A stretch of 11,202 bases of DNA from an uncultured Chloroflexota bacterium (GTDB lineage: Bacteria; Chloroflexota; Anaerolineae; Anaerolineales; Anaerolineaceae): contig CADBKS010000086.1 in assembly GCA_902795255.1 (NCBI GenBank), positions 1 through 11,202 of the forward strand, given 5' to 3'. The number at the start of each line of letters is the position of its first letter. Position 1 is the stretch's first letter. A program made the translations under genes and the position numbers. Of this stretch, positions 6,482 to 11,202 are shown piece after piece. The notes below the pieces were generated by a model. It did no database searches and had not been told where the DNA came from. It was given only the letters and a program-made list of their open reading frames with translations.

Positions 6482-6688
6482 CTACTCACTCTCATTTCTA
6501 TCGTCCGGGCGACCGTCCCGGGCGGACAGGTCATCCCTTTTTTTCTTTGCACGCACCAGCGCGAACACTGCCAGCGCGGCACCGATCAGCCATCCGAATT
6601 TCGGGATCAGCAGCCCGAAAGCCGCGGATATCGCTGCGGTCACACCAAAAGCAAGGATCCAGTCCAGCCGATCCATATCCGGATGCAC
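6482..6688 (-). CDS. Small two-helix membrane protein of unknown function
   Basis: A 68-residue protein not recognised as a member of a named family. Two hydrophobic segments are visible: ILAFGVTAAISAAFGLLI (about 11-28) and FGWLIGAALAVFALV (about 31-45). RAKKKRDD and a hydrophilic tail follow, so both ends probably face the cytosol with a short turn (PKF) between the helices. The GTG start overlaps the TAG stop of the epimerase by one base (TAGTG), which suggests translational coupling; an ATG four codons later (6676) is an alternative. The stop lies four bases before the slyD ATG. This exact packing between two solid genes, on the same strand, is the main argument that it is real. Confidence 0.72.
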   Translation of the reverse strand: MHPDMDRLDWILAFGVTAAISAAFGLLIPKFGWLIGAALAVFALVRAKKKRDDLSARDGRPDDRNESE

Positions 6689-7614
6689 TACTGTTTCAGA
6701 TTTTCATCCGCTTCGAAGGTCCTGCGCATTCCTTCTTCGAGCATTACCTTCGGTTTATAATCCAGTTTTTTCTCCGCGATCGTCAGATCCGCACACATAC
6801 GGTCGGCACCTCCGACCCTGCGCGGATTGTGGACGACCTGCGGCTCCACTCCGGTCACCTTTCGGGCGATCCCCAGCACATCCTTTACGGAAGTTTCCAC
6901 GCCGCTGCCGATATTGATGACCGTTTCATCACTGTCTTCAAGCTTTGAGGCCGCGATAAAGGCGTCCACCACATCATCAACATAGACAAAATCCCTGGTC
7001 TTTGTCCCGTCCCCGTGGATCACCACGGTCCCCTTCAGCGCGCACTGGCGCAGGAAGGTCGGGATCACGGGGGAATGTGCGAAGGAAAAGCCCTGCCATG
7101 GTCCATAACAGTTGAAGATCCGCAGACAGACCGCCTGCAGCCCCCACAACTGTCCGATGGTCCGAATGTACAGCTCTCCGGCAAGTTTGGAGACGGCGTA
7201 TGGCGATTCCGGCCGCGGGAGCATATCCTCCCGGAGCGGCATCACCTTCTGGTTTCCGTAAACCGCACCGGATGAAGCAAATATCATCTTCCGGTTCCCG
7301 ACATCATGCATCGCCTCAAGCAGCGTGACCGTTCCGCCGACATTGGTCTTTTCGTATTCCCCCGGATAAAGCAGTGAATCCGGAACGATCACCTTGGCCG
7401 CGAGGTGGTAAATGCAGTCCACGTCCTTCAGCAGACGCCACAGGGATTCCTTGCTGTTCAGATCGTTGCGGACAAATTCGACCTCGGGATAGAGCCGCTC
7501 CGGCTCTCCGCCGGAACAGTCATCCAGGCCAATGACCTGATGTCCTTCTTCGATCAGTCTGTTTGAAAGCGCCGTTCCCAAAAATCCGGCGGCGCCGGTA
7601 ACAAAGCATTTCAC
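6688..7614 (-). CDS. NAD-dependent nucleotide-sugar epimerase/dehydratase (UDP-glucose 4-epimerase-like, extended SDR)
   Basis: A 308-residue cytosolic extended short-chain dehydrogenase. The NAD fold shows TGAAGFLG (6-13, GxxGxxG), D31-D32 at the end of strand 2 that select NAD, and YHLAAKV (69-75). The catalytic set is Ser in ASSGAVYG (113-120) plus Y139-x-x-x-K143 in SPYAVSK. LRIFNCYGPWQ, GDGTKTRDFVYVDDVVDAF and INIGSGVETSV are hallmarks of GalE/RmlB-like enzymes. The exact sugar cannot be read from the sequence; 4-epimerisation of UDP-glucose or UDP-GlcNAc is most likely, for cell-surface glycans. The start is GTG (7614-7612), supported by CGGAG eight bases upstream and by the conserved beta-strand directly after it. 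First gene of a three-gene operon; its stop overlaps the start of the next. Confidence 0.92.
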   Translation of the reverse strand: MKCFVTGAAGFLGTALSNRLIEEGHQVIGLDDCSGGEPERLYPEVEFVRNDLNSKESLWRLLKDVDCIYHLAAKVIVPDSLLYPGEYEKTNVGGTVTLLEAMHDVGNRKMIFASSGAVYGNQKVMPLREDMLPRPESPYAVSKLAGELYIRTIGQLWGLQAVCLRIFNCYGPWQGFSFAHSPVIPTFLRQCALKGTVVIHGDGTKTRDFVYVDDVVDAFIAASKLEDSDETVINIGSGVETSVKDVLGIARKVTGVEPQVVHNPRRVGGADRMCADLTIAEKKLDYKPKVMLEEGMRRTFEADENLKQ

Positions 7615-7622
7615 AGCACAAA

Positions 7623-7627
7623 CTCCG
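7623..7627 (-). promoter_or_regulatory. Shine-Dalgarno site supporting the GTG start of the epimerase gene
   Basis: CGGAG on the minus strand lies eight bases before the GTG at 7614-7612. No in-frame ATG exists nearby; the neighbouring ATG at 7609 is out of frame. The spacing therefore decides the GTG start. Confidence 0.65.
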
Positions 7628-7646
7628 TTATTTCAGATTTGGATTA

Positions 7647-7675
7647 ATCATAACCGATTTTTTAAAGTTTTTCAG
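7647..7675 (-). promoter_or_regulatory. Candidate sigma-70-type promoter of the epimerase-slyD operon
   Basis: Minus-strand TATGAT (7652-7647, 5 of 6 to consensus) is preceded at exactly 17 nt by CTGAAA (7675-7670, 4 of 6 to TTGACA), in the most AT-rich stretch of this 126-base gap. Transcription would start near 7640, leaving about 25 nt of leader that includes the CGGAG site. Confidence 0.55.
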
Positions 7676-7692
7676 AAAAACGGAACCTTCCG
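7676..7692 (-). terminator. Weak hairpin plus T5 after the acyl-CoA synthetase gene
   Basis: On the minus strand CGGA (7692-7689) pairs with TCCG (7684-7681) around AGGT and is followed by TTTTT (7680-7676). The stem is only four base pairs, so termination would be weak. Its position between the end of one operon and the promoter of the next is the reason to record it. Confidence 0.3.
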
Positions 7693-7740
7693 GCATACGG
7701 CACCCTGCGGCATGTCCCGGAAACAGGAACCTGTCTTTTT

Positions 7741-9279
7741 TCAGGAAGCGGAATGCAGCCGGGCTCTCAGCTCCGCGCGGTCGATCTTTCCGCTCATGGT
7801 ATGGGGAAGCTCGCTGACGACGCGGTAATGCTTCGGGACCGCGTAAACCGAAACATTATTATTTACGGCTACACGCAGCGCCATTTCCAGCTCGCGGTTC
7901 CATTCAAAACCTTCATTCAGGACCAGAAAGGCCGAGGGCACCTCGTAACTGAGTTCATCCGGCTCCGCCACGACCGCTGCTTCCGCCACGGCAGGATCCG
8001 CGGTCAGCACCTGTTCCACTTCCAGCGGACCGACCAGATGTCCGGATGTGTTGATCACGTCATCCTCACGACCTTCGTAATGCAGGTACCCTTCCGTATT
8101 GATGCTGACGAGATCCCCGGTTTCAAAGATCCCGCCCGCGGTTTTTTCCGCGGAAGCATCCGGCATCCCGTAATAGTACGCGAACATGGAGCCGAACCCT
8201 GTTTCCAGCCGGAGTTTTCCTCCCTGAGCGGGTTCGGGCCCGATCAGCTTCGTATCATCGACCGGTTTCCCCATCCAGCCCGGCAGGATCCGGCACCCCG
8301 GCTGGTTCGCGATCCGGATCGTACCCGTTTCCGTCTGGAACCAGGTATCATAGACCGGCTGTCCGAACGTTTCGGAAGCCCAGTTAAAAACGCCTGCGGG
8401 AAGCGGTTCCCCGATGCTGTAGATCTGTTTCAGTCCGGAAAGGTCATAAGCGGCGAAAAATGCCGGAGATTCCTTCATCAGGGCGCGCAGCGCTGTCGGG
8501 GCTGTATACCACAGACTGACTTTCCGGTCCTGAAGGATCGGCAGCCAGCGTTTCGCATGAAAGCTCCCGTCATACTGAAGGGAAGGGATCCCGCAGATCA
8601 GCGGTCCGATCACACCGTAAACCGTTCCGGTGATCCAGGCCGGATGAGCCGTGCACCAGAAAAGGTCTTCAGGACAGGCATGCAGCACATTCCGCATGCT
8701 CCGGACGACCGCATCCGCAGCCGCGTGCCGGTGAACGACCGGTTTGGGCGTACCCGTCGTGCCGGAAGTAAAGACAATAAAGGCAGGATCATCCGGTGTG
8801 ACCGCTGCCGTTTCCGCAGCCGCCTGACTGTCATCCGGATGCGGACAGTAAAACAGCGGCCCGTCGGAAGGTTTTCCGAGCAGGATCACTTTTTTCATAC
8901 TTTCCGGGAACCCCACTGTCTCCGACATTTTGGCAGGATCCGCGTCCGTCACCAGAAAGCAGGCTCCGGCCGCCTTCAGCCGCACCGTCAGCCCGCCGGG
9001 GCCGAGGCCGGGGAAAAGGATGCAGGGAACCGCACCGGCCCGCAAAGCGCCCCAGAAATAAGCAATGACCTGAAGCGATTCACGGAGGGAGATCAGCACC
9101 CTGTCGCCGTGCTCACAGCCCAGTGAACGCAGACAGCCGGCTGCCCGTGAAATGTGTGCGTCCAGTTCAGTCATGGTGAAGTGTTTCGGCTGCAGTCTGG
9201 AATCAACGACCGTCAGGATCGTCCTGTCCGCCGGATAAAGCGAAAGCTGTTCATGATACAAAGAATTCAGCGTGTTCAT
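7741..9279 (-). CDS. Short AMP-forming acyl-CoA synthetase (acetyl-CoA synthetase-like)
   Basis: Activates a carboxylate with ATP to an acyl-adenylate and transfers it to CoA. ANL-superfamily motifs in order: IVFTSGTTGTPKPVVH (168-183, phosphate loop), YDTWFQTETG (310-319), TGDL (387-390), YEGREDDVINTSGHLVGP (401-418, hinge and CoA-binding part) and LPHTMSGK (491-498) with the adenylation lysine K498. DTWFQTETG is close to the DTWWQTETG of acetyl-CoA synthetases, where the second W narrows the acyl pocket; here it is F, so acetate, propionate or slightly longer acids are all possible. At 512 residues it lacks the N-terminal domain of ~650-residue Acs enzymes. The ATG has an excellent GGAGG seven bases upstream (9287-9291). 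P492-xxxx-GK498 matches the acetylation motif of Acs enzymes. Third gene of an operon, 23 nt after a GNAT gene. Confidence 0.9.
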   Translation of the reverse strand: MNTLNSLYHEQLSLYPADRTILTVVDSRLQPKHFTMTELDAHISRAAGCLRSLGCEHGDRVLISLRESLQVIAYFWGALRAGAVPCILFPGLGPGGLTVRLKAAGACFLVTDADPAKMSETVGFPESMKKVILLGKPSDGPLFYCPHPDDSQAAAETAAVTPDDPAFIVFTSGTTGTPKPVVHRHAAADAVVRSMRNVLHACPEDLFWCTAHPAWITGTVYGVIGPLICGIPSLQYDGSFHAKRWLPILQDRKVSLWYTAPTALRALMKESPAFFAAYDLSGLKQIYSIGEPLPAGVFNWASETFGQPVYDTWFQTETGTIRIANQPGCRILPGWMGKPVDDTKLIGPEPAQGGKLRLETGFGSMFAYYYGMPDASAEKTAGGIFETGDLVSINTEGYLHYEGREDDVINTSGHLVGPLEVEQVLTADPAVAEAAVVAEPDELSYEVPSAFLVLNEGFEWNRELEMALRVAVNNNVSVYAVPKHYRVVSELPHTMSGKIDRAELRARLHSAS

Positions 9280-9302
9280 ATAAGATCCTCCGCTCCGGCT
9301 GC

Positions 9303-9836
9303 TTATTTCAGAAAAAACCGCGGCAGGGTCCGCCGCATCAGATAAGCGGACTGCTTTTCCGAAACGACCAGCCCTTCGTGATTCACATAGGTCCAGTTCC
9401 CTTCATCAAAGCGAACGATCCGGAAACCGTGTTTTTCATAAAAATGCCGCGCCCGGACATTATCGGAAGCACAGTTCAGGAAAATATCCCGCAGCCGCTG
9501 CTCCCGCGTCTGACGGAAACAAATCTCCATCAGCCGGTTGCCCAGTCCCCGGTCCCGAAAAGGCTCTTTGATCCGGAAGGAGCTCAGGAAAAAATAACGC
9601 ATCCGTCCCGCATAAGCGGGATTCGGATCTTTCCGTGTCAGGAAAACCTGACCGATTATGCCGTCTTCGGCAGTTTCCGCGACATACGGGAAAGAGATGC
9701 CGCGGGCAAGATTTCTGTAAACTTCCTGATAGATCTTCCGGTAGCGGGTATATTCCCCATCCCATTCCAGTGCCGGAAGGTCTTCTTCCCGAAGCAGCCG
9801 GATATTTACCTGATCAAGCCAGTTTTCGTCAGCCAT
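9303..9836 (-). CDS. GNAT family N-acetyltransferase
   Basis: A 177-residue acetyl-CoA-dependent acyltransferase of unknown substrate. IIGQVFLTRKD (60-70) and MRYFFLSSFRIKEPFRDRGLGNRLMEICF (79-107) give strands 4-5 and the acetyl-CoA pyrophosphate loop RDRGLG (94-99, R/QxxGxG). IFLNCASDNVRARHFYEKHGF (118-138) gives the motif-B strand and the conserved N126, Y133 and GF. The C-terminal EGNWTYVNHEG resembles a signature I associate with Chloroflexota GNATs. The start is placed at the ATG 9836-9834, four bases after the stop of the CCA-transferase gene. The longer open frame up to 9986 only adds sequence antisense in sense to that gene's conserved frame. It sits between the CCA enzyme and an Acs-like ligase, so regulatory lysine acetylation of the ligase is possible but unproven. 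Confidence 0.9.
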   Translation of the reverse strand: MADENWLDQVNIRLLREEDLPALEWDGEYTRYRKIYQEVYRNLARGISFPYVAETAEDGIIGQVFLTRKDPNPAYAGRMRYFFLSSFRIKEPFRDRGLGNRLMEICFRQTREQRLRDIFLNCASDNVRARHFYEKHGFRIVRFDEGNWTYVNHEGLVVSEKQSAYLMRRTLPRFFLK

Positions 9837-9840
9837 TCGA

Positions 9841-11196
9841 TCACAGATCTTTCCGCCCCGCCTGCCGAAGCCGGAGCAATTCATCTTCTTTCGAACGGAT
9901 CGTTCCGTCGATCCGTCCTGCACGGAGAGAGCGCAGCAGTTCCCGAATCTCAGGCCCGGCGCTGAGCCCTGATCGCAGCACATCATCGCCGGTCAGTTCC
10001 GGCACAACATGCCGCCAGCATTCCATATACTTCCGGATCAGTGTCTTTTCCGCTTCGGATGCACAGAAGCGGAAATAGCAGATCAGCGGTCCGGGCGCAA
10101 AATTGTCAAGGAAAAAGGCAGCCTCAGAAGCCGGCCGCCCGATATACTGCCCCAGGCCGGAACGAAGCAGCGCTGTCTGCCGGATCCCCTGCAGGGACCG
10201 TTTCGATAAGAGCAGCCGGCAGCCCAGTTTTTCCGCTGTTTCCGCCGGCAGCGAACTCAGCCAGACCCACAGCGGACCTTCCTCAGCCACAATACACAGC
10301 TCCGGACCGTCTGACTCCGTCAGGCAGGGATCCGCCTGCGCTGTCCGGAAGCGGACACATTCTGCTTCGGTTTCGGGGCCCCACACCAGTTCTTCACTGA
10401 TCTTTCCGGCAATTCCGAGCTCCGCGATCCGCGAGAAAGCTTTTTCCGGAAATGGCTCGGCACAGTACAGTCTTAATTCATGCCAGATCCGCTGACCGGT
10501 CAGCTCCGCGATCCCGCCGGACTGCTCCCGCAGCTGCCGCAGCGTGTCTTCCTCCAGTGTGAATCCGAAACGCTGTTCAAAACGGACCGCACGGAAGATC
10601 CGCGTCGGATCATCAATAAAAGAACGGTCATGCAGTGTCCGGATCAGCCCATGGCGCAGGTCAGCCATCCCCCCGCAGCGGTCCAACACTTCACCGCGGT
10701 GAGCCCCGTCAAGCCGGACCGCGAGTGTATTGAGCGTGAAATCCCGGCGGCGAAGATCATCTTCTATCGTTCCCGGACGGACCTCCGGCAGCGCGGCAGG
10801 AGCAGCATACCGCTCCGCACGCGCGCTGATCAGATCCAGCGGCGTACCGTCCCCGGGTTCCCACCTGGCAGTCATAAACTGCCGGTGGACCGTGAGTTTC
10901 CCGCCAAACGATGAGACGAGCATCTCTCCGAGCGCGGCCGCGTCACCTTCCGTGACGATATCAAGATCCATCATCGGCCGGTCCAGCAGCAGGTCGCGCA
11001 CGACCCCGCCGACGATATAAACGGGCATCTTCAGCTTTTCCGCCGCTTCAGATGCACGGATCACAAAAGTCAGGAGGTTCGGCGGAAGTTTTTCGGTCAA
11101 AGTCTGCCACAGATTCGGAGTATCGGAACGGATATGCTCCGGAAGGAGCCGGAGGATCTCGTCCCTGACCTTTATGATCTCGGCATCGGGATCCAT
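9841..11196 (-). CDS. CCA tRNA nucleotidyltransferase / poly(A) polymerase family protein (class II)
   Basis: Adds or repairs the 3'-terminal CCA (or its A) of tRNAs in the cytosol. The class II head domain is clear: YIVGGVVRDLLL (60-71), the metal-binding pair D77-x-D79 in MMDLDIV, LDLISARAE (120-128), RRDFTLNTLAVRL (150-162) and IDDPTRIFRAVRFEQRFGF (194-212). The segment GQRIWHEL (235-242) stands where many relatives have GERI or GDRI, so the usual acidic residue is a Gln. The C-terminal LTGDDVLRSGLSAGPEIRELLRSL matches the tail domain; no HD phosphohydrolase motif is seen. At 451 residues it has normal family length. Whether it adds CC, A or the full CCA cannot be told. The ATG at 11196 is six bases from the window edge, so its SD is unseen and a start further upstream cannot be excluded. 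It heads a three-gene cluster. Confidence 0.92.
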   Translation of the reverse strand: MDPDAEIIKVRDEILRLLPEHIRSDTPNLWQTLTEKLPPNLLTFVIRASEAAEKLKMPVYIVGGVVRDLLLDRPMMDLDIVTEGDAAALGEMLVSSFGGKLTVHRQFMTARWEPGDGTPLDLISARAERYAAPAALPEVRPGTIEDDLRRRDFTLNTLAVRLDGAHRGEVLDRCGGMADLRHGLIRTLHDRSFIDDPTRIFRAVRFEQRFGFTLEEDTLRQLREQSGGIAELTGQRIWHELRLYCAEPFPEKAFSRIAELGIAGKISEELVWGPETEAECVRFRTAQADPCLTESDGPELCIVAEEGPLWVWLSSLPAETAEKLGCRLLLSKRSLQGIRQTALLRSGLGQYIGRPASEAAFFLDNFAPGPLICYFRFCASEAEKTLIRKYMECWRHVVPELTGDDVLRSGLSAGPEIRELLRSLRAGRIDGTIRSKEDELLRLRQAGRKDL

Positions 11197-11202
11197 ATTT
11201 TC

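Noticed and set aside
6478..6582. Longer start for SlyD (up to 35 extra residues)
   Set aside because: The extension overlaps the 68-residue membrane protein gene and has no counterpart in SlyD; the ATG at 6477 fits the spacing and the family.
7723..7741. Plus-strand terminator (ACAGG/CCTGT followed by T6)
   Set aside because: No plus-strand gene ends here and the stem is only five base pairs with a two-base loop; on the coding strand the T run lies on the wrong side.
7753..9126. 457-residue open frame on the plus strand
   Set aside because: It lies entirely antisense to the acyl-CoA synthetase, whose frame carries all family motifs. The plus-strand product is Arg/His/Pro-rich without motifs, a GC-driven shadow.
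9837..9986. 50-residue N-terminal extension of the GNAT frame
   Set aside because: It overlaps the CCA-transferase gene in another frame, has unusual Cys/Arg-rich composition, and the GNAT fold starts after the ATG at 9836.
1..11202. CRISPR array, tRNA or rRNA genes
   Set aside because: No regularly spaced direct repeats, tRNA cloverleaf words or rRNA sequence were noticed on either strand.

Overview
The window reads as a chromosomal housekeeping segment from an anaerobic, moderately G+C-rich bacterium, most likely Chloroflexota, class Anaerolineae. The main argument is RecG. Its N-terminal module (EKLRKFLALE, then NRAVTGGLEKFL) before a long disordered linker is what I remember from Anaerolineae RecG proteins and is absent from the usual ~690-residue RecG. 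The CCA nucleotidyltransferase and GNAT styles agree with this. The assignment is inference and no search was run.

Layout. (1) Bases 1-3011, minus strand: recG followed 1 nt later by coaD, which is cut by the window edge. (2) Bases 3012-3201: a divergent promoter region serving recG leftwards and a SAM methyltransferase rightwards. The methyltransferase has a perfect -10 box so close to its ATG that its mRNA is probably leaderless. (3) Bases 4038-5534, minus strand: a CrtI/phytoene-desaturase-type FAD oxidoreductase, converging on the methyltransferase with overlapping stop codons. (4) Bases 5535-5952: a gene-free interval holding a highly structured, GC-rich block (about 5550-5895). It starts at an ATGA tetranucleotide with a perfect hairpin, contains a long imperfect hairpin and several smaller helices, and ends in a terminator-like hairpin plus T5. 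It resembles an IS200/IS605-derived element carrying a HEARO/omega-RNA-like noncoding RNA, without any IscB or TnpB gene here. This is the most interesting object in the window. (5) Bases 5953-7614, minus strand: a compact operon of a GTG-initiated NAD-dependent sugar epimerase, a 68-residue two-helix membrane protein and a SlyD-type FKBP isomerase with a Cys/His-rich tail. It has its own promoter and a strong hairpin at its end. (6) Bases 7741-11196, minus strand: a tightly packed operon of CCA tRNA nucleotidyltransferase, a GNAT acetyltransferase and a short acetyl-CoA-synthetase-like AMP-forming ligase. The ligase carries a PxxxxGK active-site motif of the type controlled by lysine acetylation, so the adjacent GNAT could be its regulator.

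No tRNA, rRNA, CRISPR array, transposase gene or phage gene was seen. Almost all coding capacity is on the minus strand; only the methyltransferase and the proposed noncoding RNA read on the plus strand.
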